Assembly (NCBI RefSeq): GCF_037325665.1
Contig: NC_090249.1
Span: forward strand, 61,511,602-61,575,601
Direction of reading: 5' to 3'
Length of the DNA stretch: 64,000 nt
Source of the DNA: Littorina saxatilis
Lineage: Eukaryota > Mollusca > Gastropoda > Littorinimorpha > Littorinidae
In this document: positions 25,087-35,509 of the stretch, piece after piece
How the letters are laid out: each line of letters begins with the position of its first letter
How positions within the stretch are numbered: the first letter of the stretch is position 1
Program-made: the position numbers and the translations under genes
Notes under the pieces: generated by a model
Told to the model about the DNA's origin: nothing
Database searches by the model: none
The model's input: the letters and a program-made list of their open reading frames with translations, nothing else

Positions 25087-25225
25087 TCCACTTTCAACTT
25101 TTAGAGGGTCCCGGGACCCCCACTTTCAACTTTTAGAGGGTCCCGGGACCCCCACTTTCAACTTTTAGAGGGTCCCGGGACCCCCACTTTCAACTTTTAG
25201 ATGGTCCATGGACTCCCACTGCAAA
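25087..25225. repeat. 32-bp tandem repeat with an internal palindrome
   Basis: Three near-perfect units and a fourth diverged one, each CACTTTCAACTTTTAGA followed by the palindrome GGGTCCCGGGACCC. Confidence 0.9.
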
Positions 25226-25466
25226 ATGTTAAAAGGTCCCAATGGTCCAGAAAGCCGAGAAGTCCCGGTGTACTTATAACACATTGTGTCACGCACAGTG
25301 TACTGTGTACAATAACAGACGATTGCAGGAGGAGAAAGTATCTGCGTCCCGGTACCCGCTCTTTATAAGTTTAGTGCGTCCTGGGACCCCCTCCATACAT
25401 TTCTAGTACATGTAGCCTACGTGTTTTCAGCTTCTATTGCGTATTGGACGCAGGGACGCGCACAAT

Positions 25467-28400
25467 GGGGAGCCCTGTGCATGGTGACAGGTCGACTGGC
25501 TTGGAGCCCTGTGCATGGTGACAGGTCGACTGGCTTGGAGCCCTGTGCATGGTGACAGGTCGACTGGCTTGGAGCCCTGTGCATGGTGACAGGTCGACTG
25601 GCTTGGAGCCCTGTGCTTGGTCGACTGGCTTGGAGCCCTGTGCTTGGTCGACTGGCTTGGAGCCCTGTGCTTGGTCGACTGGCTTGGAGCCCTGTGCATG
25701 GTCGACTGGCTTGGAGCCCTGTGCTTGGTCGACTGGCTTGGAGCCCTGTGCTTGGTCGACTGGCTTGGAGCCCTGTGCATGGTCGACTGGCTTGGAGCCC
25801 TGTGCATGGTGACAGGTCGACTGGCTTGGAGCCCTGTGCATGGTGACAGGTCGACTGGCTTGGAGCCCTGTGCATGGTGACAGGTCGACTGGCTTGGAGC
25901 CCTGTGCATGGTGACAGGTCGACTGGCTTGGAGCCCTGTGCTTGGTGACAGGTCGACTGGCTTGGAGCCCTGTGCTTGGTGACAGGTCGACTGGCTTGGA
26001 GCCCTGTGCATGGTGACAGATCGACTGGCTTGGAGCCCTGTGCATGGTGACAGGTCGACTGGCTTGGAGCCCTGTGCATGGTGACAGGTCGACTGGCTTG
26101 GAGCCCTGTGCATGGTGACAGGTCGACTGGCTTTGAGCCCTGTGCATGGTGACAGGTCGACTGGCTTGGAGCCCTGTGCATGGTGACAGGTCGACTGGCT
26201 TGGAGCCCTGTGCATGGTGACAGGTCGACTGGCTTGGAGCCCTGTGCTTGGTGACAGGTCGACTGGCTTGGAGCCCTGTGCATGGTGACAGGTCGACTGG
26301 CTTGGAGCCCTGTGCATGGTGACAGGTCGACTGGTTTGGAGCCCTGTGCATGGTTGCAGGTCGACTGGTTTGGAGCCCTGTGCATGGTTGCAGGTCGACT
26401 GGCTTGGAGCCTTGTGCATGGTGACAGGTCGACTGGCTTGGAGCCTTGTGCATGGTGACAGGTCGACTGGCTTGGAGCCTTGTGCATGGTGACAGGTCGA
26501 CTGGCTTGGAGCCTTGTGCATGGTGACAGGTCGACTGGCTTGGAGCCTTGTGCATGGTGACAGGTCGACTGGCTTGGAGCCTTGTGCATGGTGACAGGTC
26601 GACGGGCTTGGAGCCTTGTGCATGGTGACAGGTCGACTGGCTTGGAGCCTTGTGCATGGTGACAGGCCGACTGGCTTGGAGCCCTGTGCATGGTGACAGG
26701 TCGACTGGCTTGGAGCCCTGTGCATGGTGACAGGCCGACTGGCTTGGAGCCTTGTGCATGGTGACAGGCCGACTGGCTTGGAGCCCTGTGCATGGTGACA
26801 GGTCGACTGGCTTGGAGCCTTGTGCATGGTGACAGGCCGACTGGCTTGGAGCCCTGTGCATGGTGACAGGTCGACTGGCTTGGAGCCCTGTGCATGGTGA
26901 CAGGTCGACTGGCTTGGAGCCCTGTGCATGGTCGACTGGCTTGGAGCCCTGTGCATGGTGACAGGTCGACTGGCTTGGAGCCCTGTGCATGGTGACAGGT
27001 CGACTGGCTTGGAGCCCTGTGCATGGTCGACTGGCTTGGAGCCCTGTGCATGGTGACAGGTCGACTGGCTTGGAGCCCTGTGCATGGTGACAGGTCGACT
27101 GGCTTGGAGCCCTGTGCATGGTGACAGGTCGACTGGCTTGGAGCCCTGTGCATGGTGACAGGTCGACTGGCTTGGAGCCCTGTGCATGGTGACAGGCCGA
27201 CTGGCTTGGAGCCTTGTGCATGGTGACAGGTCCACTGGCTTGGAGCCCTGTGCATGGTGACAGGTCCACTGGCTTGGAGCCCTGTGCATGGTGACAGGTC
27301 GACTGGCTTGGAGCCCTGTGCATGGTAACAGGTCGACTGGCTTGGAGCCCTGTGCATGGTGACAGGCCGATTGGCTTGGAGCCCTGTGCATGGTGACAGG
27401 TCCACTGGCTTGGAGCCCTGTGCATGGTGACAGGTCGACTGGTTTGGAGCCCTGTGCATGGTGACAGGTCGACTGGCTTGGAGCCCTGTGCATGGTGACA
27501 GGTCGACTGGCTTGGAGCCCTGTGCATGGTGACAGGTCCACTGGCTTGGAGCCCTGTGCATGGTGACAGGTCGACTGGCTTGGAGCCTTGTGCGTGGTGA
27601 CAGGCCGACTGGCTTGGAGCCCTGTGCATGGTGACAGGTCCACTGGCTAGGAGCCCTGTGCTTGGTGACAGGTCGACTGGCTTGGTGCCCTGTGCATGGT
27701 GACAGGTCGACTGGCTTGGAGCCCTGTGCATGGTGACAGGTCGACTGGCTTGGAGCCCTGTGCATGGTGACAGGCCGACTGGCTTGGAGCCCTGTGCTTG
27801 GTGACTGGTCGACTGGTTTGGAGCCCTGTGCGTGGTGACAGGCCGACTGGCTTGGAGCCCTGTGCATGGTGACAGGTCCACTGGCTAGGAGCCCTGTGCT
27901 TGGTGACAGGTCGACTGGCTTGGTGCCCTGTGCATGGTGACAGGTCCACTGGTTTGGAGCCCTGTGCTTGGTGACAGGTCGACTGGCTTGGTGCCCTGTG
28001 CATGGTGACAGGTCCACTGGCTTGGAGCCCTGTGCATGGTGACAGGTCCACTGGCTTGGAGCCCTGTGCTTGGTGACAGGTCGACTCGCTTGGTGCCCTG
28101 TGCATGGTGACAGGTCCTCTGGCTAGGAGCCCTGTGCTTGGTGACAGGTCGACTGACTTGGTGCCCTGTGCATGGTGACAGGTCGACTGGCTTGGAGTCC
28201 TGTGCATGGTGACAGGTCCACTGGCTTGGTGCCCTGTGCATGGTGACAGGTCCACTGGCTTGGAGCCCTGTGCAAGGTGACAGGTCCACTCGCTTGGAGC
28301 CCTGTGCATGGTGACAGGTCCACTGGCTTGGAGCCCTGTGCATGGTGACAGGTCGACTGGCTTGGAGCCCTGTGCATGGTGACAGGTCCACTGGCTTGGA

Positions 28401-29388
28401 GCCCTGTGCATGGTGACAGGTCGACTGGCTTGGAGCCCTGTGCATGATGACAGGTCCACTGGCTAGGAGCCCTGTGCTTGGTGACAGGTCGACTGGCTTG
28501 GTGCCCTGTGCATGGTCGACTGGCTTGGAGCCCTGTGAATGGTCCACTGGCTTGGAGCCCTGTGCATGGTCCACTGACTTGGAGCCCTGTGCATGGTGAC
28601 AGGTCGACTGGCTTGGAGTCCTGTGCATGGTCGACTGGCTTGGAGCCCTGTGCATGGTCCACTGGCTTGGAGCCCTGTGCATGGTCCACTGGCTTGGAGC
28701 CCTGTGCATGGTCCACTGGCTTGGAGCCCTGTGCATGGTGACAGGTCGACTGGCTTGGAGCTCTGTGCATGGTCGACTGGCTTGGAGCCCTGTGCATGGT
28801 CGACTGGCTTGGAGCCCTGTGCATGGTCCACTGGCTTGGAGCCCTGTGCATGGTGACAGGTCGACTGGCTTGGAGTCCTGTGCATGGTCGACTGGCTTGG
28901 AGCCCTGTGCATGGTCCACTGGCTTGGAGCCCTGTGCATGGTCGACTGGCTTGGAGCCCTGTGCTTGGTCGACTGGCTTGGAGCCCTGTGCATGGTCGAC
29001 TGGCTTGGAGCCCTGTGCTTGGTCGACTGGCTTGGAGCCCTGTGCATGGTCGACTGGCTTGGAGCCCTGTGCTTGGTCGACTGGCTTGGAGCCCTGTGCA
29101 TGGTCGACTGGCTTGGAGCCCTGTGCATGGTCGACTGGCTTGGAGCCCTGTGCATGGTCGACTGGCTTGGAGCCCTGTGCTTGGTCGACTGGCTTGGAGC
29201 CCTGTGCATGGTCGACTGGCTTGGAGCCCTGTGCTTGGTCGACTGGCTTGGAGCCCTGTGCATGGTCGACTGGCTTGGAGCCCTGTGCATGGTCGACTGG
29301 CTTGGAGCCCTGTGCTTGGTCGACTGGCTTGGAGCCCTGTGCATGGTCGACTGGCTTGGAGCCCTGTGCATGGTCGACTGGCTTGGAG
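25467..29388. repeat. 3.9-kb minisatellite of 34-bp and 27-bp units
   Basis: Well over 100 tandem units. The 34-bp form is GGTCGACTGGCTTGGAGCCC plus TGTGCATGGTGACA; the 27-bp form lacks one 7-base GGTGACA block. Short units cluster at about 25610-25800 and 28500-29388, long units in between. Variants are regional: CCTTG for CCCTG at 26400-26830, GGTCCACTGG at 27230-28900, alternating GCATGG/GCTTGG dimers at 28950-29350. Long open frames on both strands (up to 866 aa) exist because the unit lacks stops; they show no protein-like conservation. Confidence 0.97.
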
Positions 29389-29404
29389 TTGAAAGCTTTT
29401 TTAC

Positions 29405-29733
29405 ACCCCCGGTATAGGGGTGTGTATAGGTTTCGGTCGATGTGTTTGTTTGTTTGTTTGTTTGTTTGTTTGTGTTCGCATATAGATCTCAAGAATGAAC
29501 GGACCGATCGTCACCAAACTTGGTGAACAGGTTCTATACATTCCTGAGACGGTCCTTACAAAAATTGGGACCAGTCAAACACACGGTTAGGGAGTTATTG
29601 GTGGATTAAAATTATACAAGGACTTATAGAGGGACATATTAATGGTCAAAGGGAAATAACCATTCTCACTCAGTCACTGCCACCAACTGAGAAGGTTATT
29701 TCCCTTTGACGGGGGTGTTTTTCCTACCTCGGA
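29405..29733. mobile_element. Small dispersed element with ACACCCCCG/CGGGGGTGT ends
   Basis: The ends ACACCCCCG and CGGGGGTGT are complementary. Inside are a (TTTG)n run, the stretch GAATGAACGGACCGATCGTC and a short hairpin (GTCAAAGGGAAATAACC against GGTTATTTCCCTTTGAC). It starts about 16 bases past the end of the 3.9-kb array. Class unknown. Confidence 0.6.
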
Positions 29734-30391
29734 GGAATTTCTTGTAATCTTTCAGTATTCTACTTCGTTGCATTCAAACACCATTTCTATCATCAGTAAT
29801 TTTGACCAACTACAGCCAACCGATGAAGTGGATCTGGTAAGCGGTCATGGGCCTTAAATCATTGAAATAAGGATGAGAACATGTCAAAGGTTGTAGGAAC
29901 TGATATGCAAAATAACGCTACAATGAAGATCGAGGCGATTCCAGTTTGGCGGGAGCACCGCCCAAGGATTTCCGGCCAAATTAACGAATGAGAACGTCGC
30001 GAAATCAGGAAAGAGTTTGAAATCAGATCTGAAGTGAACCAGTTCAAAATGTCAGATCAGTGCAACGGAAAACACTTGACGTTTGCTGAAAAAACTCAGA
30101 AGTTATTGACAGACAGAAAGTGCTGGAGGAAAAAAATGGCAAGTAGCGTGCACTTCTGTCTGTATGTGTGCAAGAAAGCAGAAGTGAGTCGAATAATATA
30201 AAAGGTCTCAGTGTTTGTCTGTCTGTCTGCCTGTCTGAGTGTCTATCTGTCTGTTTGACTGTATGTATGATATGCCTGTCTGTCTCCGTCTGTGTGTATA
30301 TGTGCGTGTGTGTGTGTGTGTCTGCTGACAGTCAAAGAAAGAAACAAAGAATCAATTTAACAAAACGTTGTTGTTTCTTTGTTTCTTTCTC

Positions 30392-30393
<2 letters not shown>
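29734..30393. other. No recognisable gene
   Basis: Short frames only, with a (TCTG)n-like patch at 30212-30300. Confidence 0.5.

Positions 30394-30473
<80 letters not shown>
30394..30473. repeat. (CA)n microsatellite
   Basis: Pure CA dinucleotide run of about 80 bases. Confidence 0.97.
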
Positions 30474-30475
<2 letters not shown>

Positions 30476-31039
30476 TGCACCCTTTCTCATTTAAAAGGCT
30501 GAATCATAGCCTACGTGATACTTGAAATCAGAACTACAAATTTAGAATGATATACAAAGGTTTGGGTTCGTTTTTGGAACGTTTTATTTAAAGATGCAGA
30601 GCATTATTGAAGCAACTATGTGTGTGTTTTTTTCGCTGGTGAGGATATAAACAGTCAAAACCTTCACACAGCGGGTAGTGTTGCCAGCCAAACGAAAGTT
30701 CAGTCCACTGATGCAGTATGACCGTTCGTATCTCTCTGGAATTAATATTTCCTGTGATCACGATCTGATGCTTTGCCTGGACAAGGATAATTCAATTCGT
30801 TGTCAAATTGCAGAGTTTGATTCATTGCCGGCAAAAGTTTCCATGAAACTTGTCAATTGTGTAAGTGGACAGACGACAGAAGCGTGACTGAAAGCCCGAG
30901 AGGATCTGTGCAGGGAAATGCCAGAAGCACTGTCGCTTTAAAGAGAAATCGAAACATTCACAAGAAATTTGATCTATCGGTCTCGAGATTGGACTAACAT
31001 GCAAAACAGAAAAACGAAGCAAAAATGGACTTCAAGTGC

Positions 31040-31185
31040 GGCGGTGTGTGTCAGTGTGTGTGTGTGTGTGTATGTGCGTGCGTGCGTGCGTGTGTGTCCA
31101 GCGGCTTGCGTGCGTGCGTGGGTGCGTGTGTGTGTGTGTACGCGCGCGCGATGTGCGTGCCTGCGTGCGTGTCAGTGCTGTTATT
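31040..31185. repeat. GT/GC-rich simple repeat
   Basis: Imperfect GTGCGTGC tract just outside the left arm of the large inverted repeat; its translations are low complexity. Confidence 0.8.
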
Positions 31186-31533
31186 TCTCCCCTTTCACGG
31201 GGGATAACCGGTCAAAGGCCGAGCGGAAGCCGAAGGCGGCGCCTGACACGTCTGAAGGCAAGTTTTGTCTGTTTTCTAGGTATTGTTTGATTTATGTCAG
31301 GATTTAAGGTAAGCTACTGATTCAGCGATGACTCAATGTGTTTCTCGGTGTATAAAAAGTCAGGGAGCGATTGATATTTGCCCGTAAATAGCCTTCAAAG
31401 CTGAAAATGTCGGCGATCGAGCACCGGAAATGGCTGTTCGATGGGTTTTGCAAGTAGAACTATGCTTTATTTCACCAAATCAGCTCGTATTTGGTATGGG
31501 TACGGGATTCTAGAGGACGAAGGAGTCATAATG

Positions 31534-32841
31534 CATGGGTGCAACTCTTCCGTCTAGGACGGAATTTCCGTTTTTCTCAGGAGGCTGCAGATTGAAAATC
31601 CGTTTTTTTAGCAAGGCCATTGTGTTTGGGAGGTCAGCCACCTTTGACCATGCCTGATAGGGACGGTTGTGTAAAGGTGCCAAGAGGGGGATGTCATGTC
31701 TTAAGTGCTGTGTATTTAGCCTTCCTTATATACCCCACTTTCAGGGATTCAGAGACCTTCAGTGGTAGAGAAAATTTGCATTCCTGATCTATGAACCAGT
31801 GGTATTTTGCTTCAGATACATTGAGTCCTGGAGAAAGTTGGCAACTAAAACAAGCTTGCTTGAAACTTATTTCTCTTTTAATTCAAGCTATGATTCAACA
31901 ATCTATGCATTTGCGAATTTAACTCCTAAAATGAAAAAGTAGCATCAGAAGATTGCATGTGCATGGCAAGGGATGTAACTCTGGAGGTTTCTGTTTTTGT
32001 CTAAAACTTCTTCTTTTTAACCTGAGCAGTTAGCCCTTTTGAAAGTATTCGATTGAAACAAACTCAGTGACTTGAAACTTGTTTCTCATTTGGTTGAAGC
32101 TATGGTTCAACAATTATTTGAGAATTTACCTCCTGCAATGATAAATTCATAAGCTTCAAGTAAAGAAGTTGTAATACAAGGGAGGTGACTGTAATTTCCT
32201 GTGTTTGTGAAAACTTTTTGTTAGCATGGTAATTTTCCTTTAATTCAGTAAACATTTTTTAAATCAAAGACAAAACTAGGTGATAAAATCAGTCACCTTC
32301 AAGTTTACAAGTTTTTTAATTTGGGCACCTCCAATTTTAAGTTTGTTAGCAAGGAGAGGCTTCTAAAACCCTTCTTCAAATGTGTTGACCTTGTTTTTTG
32401 TAGACCCTCTAGCAAGAGTGATGCAACAAAACACCTTCAAGTATAGAGGTTTTTGATGTTGTGCATCCCCCCCCCCCCCCCACTCCCGCAAATTTTGTTG
32501 TTGTTGCTGTTCTCAGTTTTAAAACCAGGAGAGGCTCAAATAGCCCCTCTTAAAATGCTAAAATTCATTTTCGGCTGGGTGGTTACAAATACCTTCAGGT
32601 TTACAAGATTGTTCATATTATGCATATCCGCAAAGCCTGTTTGTTCTGAAATAGATTTAGAGTCAAAAGAGGCCATTCAAATCCTCCCTGAAATGCAAAA
32701 ATTTGTTTTTGGGTGGGGGGCGCTGCCCCCCTGGACCCCCCAGCAAGGGCGCTGCCCCTGCACCCCGCCGGGACCTTGACGGCCTCTGCCCCTGGACCAC
32801 AACCTTTTCAGTTTTTTCATTTTCCAGCAGTTGCACCCATG
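31534..32841. mobile_element. hAT-like MITE inserted in the left arm
   Basis: The ends CATGGGTGCAACT and AGTTGCACCCATG are perfect inverted repeats. They are flanked by GTCATAAT (31525-31532) and GTCATAAG (32842-32849), an 8-bp target duplication with one mismatch. The uninterrupted right arm of the host element has a single GTCATAAG, confirming the insertion. The interior (1.3 kb) includes a poly-C tract and a GGGGGCGCTGCCCCC-type GC patch; no transposase. Confidence 0.85.
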
Positions 32842-33154
32842 GTCATAAGAGGTGCAAAGAAGTGCTATTTGGGAGTAGAATAAATCTTCCGAGCCAGTAG
32901 ACAAGAGAAGGTCATATTTGAGAGATGCGCGTAGGCCGATCTTTCCGACAAGCGAATGATACAGCAGATTAATCATTCGTTTTGATCAGAAACATAGTCT
33001 CTAGTTTTTATGAATGAGTTTTTTAATTAAAACAATCACGAGAACTCTCTCGCTTACCCTTAAATCTTTATCCTTGTAAGATAAAGTTCTCTCTCTCTCA
33101 TAGATTCTTTTTGGCCTTTGAAATAATAGAAAACTGTTGATAACACATGGTACC

Positions 33155-33340
33155 GGGGGGGGGGGGGGGGGTGAGTTAGCGCAAGGGCAGCTGATGACGG
33201 TGCCATTTGATGTCTGATTCGATCGCGGGGATGCATCGACCGTAGTTTGGGGGGGGGGGGGGGGGGGGTGGAAGCAGCAGTTGTTGCCGGGAAGCGTAGT
33301 TTTGCGCTCTGTGTCTCTGCCCGGGTTTGGGGAGGGGGTG
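33155..33340. repeat. Long poly-G runs
   Basis: G-runs of about 18 and 22 bases (33157 and 33249) and a further G-rich stretch near 33330. They are candidates for quadruplex formation and for sequencing-length error. A 92-aa frame through them (33247-33525, plus) is not recognisable. Confidence 0.8.
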
Positions 33341-34013
33341 GGGGAGCTATTAGCGGATGCCCCTTCATGTCTACTCACCGGGGAGGGGAAGGGGTGTGCC
33401 ACGGCAAGGATTTGTACGCCTTGAAAGAAAGGGTGAGAGGGCAGCCGCGGACTCTGCCGCTGGTAACTTTGCCGGCCAGCCGACTAAAGAGGAAACTCTC
33501 CAAAGTGATCTATGGCAGCATATAATAGCACCAAAAGTAAAATTACTCATTTCATTGATGTCTTATACAAGCACATGTTCAGACAAGCAATTGTAATATA
33601 CCTGTGAGTCTTAGTAATATCCACATATTATACATTTACTCAAATCTCCAGAAGTTACAAATATCTGTGATAATATACTGCAAATGTATGTGCATTTCCT
33701 GTAGCCGTTTCTGTTTGTTTTTAGATCATGCAGAAAAATGGTTTTTACAAGGAGCAAGATCCGAAAAAACCACCGGCAAATACACCCTGGTGCATTCTCT
33801 GTAGTCAGGCAAACCTGACGCCCACAAGAAGTGGACCTACATGTTTGAAAAAACAACAACACTTTTGTGGGTTGAATTAGATCCTTTCTGTTACAGTTAT
33901 AGAAGTAAATATTCCTTTTGGATAATTTTCCTGATTGCATAACAGCCTCAAACGTTAGAAATAGTCATAGTTGTGCGTTTATATAGGTAATTCCACATTG
34001 ATATTTATACATG

Positions 34014-34556
34014 TCATAAATTATCAATGTGGAAGCACAAGTTGCACCCATATGGTTTTTGGACACCACATGAATGGGAGTGCTGTGTTAACATTTTTTG
34101 TATTGCAAACTTCTTTGCACATTTGTGGCACTCAAAAGGCCTTTCATCTGAGTGTTTGTTCTTGTGGTGTATTTCAAGCAACTTTGGTCGTTTGAACGTT
34201 TTAAGGCACCCTGGTTCTGTACACACCACGGGTTCACCTTGGTAGTGCACTTGCCTTATATGTCTCTTCAGATTTTTGCCATAGGCGAACGATTTGCCAC
34301 AATGGTGGCATATGGCCGGAGCAGCGGATCCGGATGGACCTGGCACAGGTCCATCTACTTCTTCCTCCACCTCCTCTGCCACAAGAACCATTTCTTCGTC
34401 TTCAGACTGCATCTGTATAAACAGATGCTCCAAACCCATTAGAATGAGTGTGTGTGGGTGTGTATGTATGGGTGTGTATGTGCGTGCGTGTGTGTGTGTG
34501 GGTGTACACGAGAGACAGCTATTTGGCTTAGTGTGTGTGCCGTTATCTAAGGGCAA
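34014..34556 (-). CDS. C2H2 zinc-finger protein fragment inside the inverted repeat
   Basis: The 180-aa frame has an acidic stretch (MQSEDEEMVLVAEEVEEEVD, from about residue 49) followed by fingers. Finger 1 is CHHCGKSF...HIRQVH, finger 2 CTEPGCLKTF...HHKNKH, finger 3 CHKCAKKF...HSHSC (C2HC), and a fourth begins CNLC and is cut off by the stop. The first 40 residues (THTHARTYTPIHTHPHTL) come from a simple repeat, so translation more likely starts at one of the later methionines (about residues 40 or 49). The fourth finger is lost at a short hairpin (CCACATTGATA against TATCAATGTGG, 33992-34033). It resembles a DNA-binding regulator. Whether it is a host exon captured by the element, or part of a spliced gene, is unclear. 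Confidence 0.6.
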   Translation of the reverse strand: MPLDNGTHTKPNSCLSCTPTHTHARTYTPIHTHPHTLILMGLEHLFIQMQSEDEEMVLVAEEVEEEVDGPVPGPSGSAAPAICHHCGKSFAYGKNLKRHIRQVHYQGEPVVCTEPGCLKTFKRPKLLEIHHKNKHSDERPFECHKCAKKFAIQKMLTQHSHSCGVQKPYGCNLCFHIDNL

Positions 34557-35209
34557 CAGGGTACGTGTGCTTCAAAGTTGATCACTATTTACATTGACAA
34601 TGATGCACAGAACCGTTTTGCTGCACTGTACAGATGTACGCTTTTCTGACATTTCGTTCACACGTGCCGCGTCTGCTATCCAGTTCGCCGTAGGATTAGA
34701 ATACCAAACCGATGTCAAATACGAGCTGATTTTGTGAAATAAAGCACATTTCTACTTGCGAAACCCATCGAACAGCCATTAGGCTAAGCGAGAGAGTTCT
34801 CGTGATTGTTTTAATTAAAAAAACTCATTGATAAAAACTAGAGACTATGTTTCTGATCAAAACGAATGATTAATCTGCTGTATCATTCGCTTGTCGGAAA
34901 GCTCCGCCTACGCGCGTCTCTCAAATATGACCTTCTCTTGTCTACTGGCTCGGAAGATTTATTCTACTCCCAAATAGCACTTCTTTGCACCTCTTATGAC
35001 TCCTTCTTCCTCTAGAATCCCGTACCCATACCAAATACGAGCTGATTTGGTGAAATAAAGCACATTTCTACTTGCAAAACCCATCGAACAGCCATTTCCG
35101 GTGCTCGATCGCCGACATTTTCAGCTTTGAAGACTATTTACGGGAAAAATAGTATCAATCGCTCCCTGACTTTTTATGCATCGAGAAACAAATTTAGTCA
35201 TCGCTGAAT

Positions 35210-35361
35210 TTTTTGATTAGTGCTTTTGTGAACAAAAAAACAATTAACAAGTGGCTCTATCCTATCTCCCCCCCCCCCCCCCCCCCCCCCACCTTTCCCC
35301 GTCGCGATATAGCCTTCGTGGTTGAAAACGACGTTAAACACCAAATGAAGAAAGAAAGAAA
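35210..35361 (+). mobile_element. 5'-truncated SINE in the right arm
   Basis: Matches the last 150 bp of the SINE at 50582-50967, from TTTTTGATTAGTGCTTTTGT through a poly-C tract and TTCGTGGTTGAAAACGACGT to an AAAGAAAG tail. Flanked by a 13-bp target duplication GTCATCGCTGAAT (35197-35209 and 35362-35374). The intact left arm has this sequence once. Confidence 0.9.
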
Positions 35362-35509
35362 GTCATCGCTGAATCAGTAGCTTACCTTAAATCCCGACAT
35401 AAATCAAACAGTACCTAGAAAACAGACAAAACTCACACGTGTCAGGCGCCGCCTTCGGCTTCCGCTCGGCCTTTGACCGGTTATCCCCCGTGCCTTTGAA
35501 AACAAGGTA

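Larger units (their letters stand above)
31196..35492. mobile_element. Large inverted-repeat element with ~550-bp arms
   Basis: The left arm (31196-31532 plus 32842-33056) is the reverse complement of the right arm (34785-35492). Landmarks are CACGGGGGATAACCGGTCAA at the outer end and TAAGCGAGAGAGTTCTCG at the inner end. Each arm has been hit once: a hAT-like MITE in the left, a truncated SINE in the right. Removing them leaves arms of about 552 and 543 bp. The 1.7-kb centre carries G-runs, unassigned frames and a C2H2 zinc-finger frame. A further 65-bp direct copy of an arm segment (34716-34781, like 35034-35099) adjoins the right arm. It could be a long-TIR transposon or a foldback; no transposase recognised. 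Confidence 0.75.

Noticed and set aside
25417-29492. Very long open frames (up to 866 aa) in all three minus frames and on the plus strand
   Set aside because: The 34/27-bp unit lacks stops in those frames and its length cycles the frame, so all frames stay open automatically. No conserved protein pattern beyond the repeat.
33715-33890. Plus-strand cysteine-containing frame (PWCILCSQANLTPTRSG) as a transposase zinc finger
   Set aside because: The spacing of cysteines does not match the piggyBac-type C-terminal finger I considered, and no other transposase motif is nearby.
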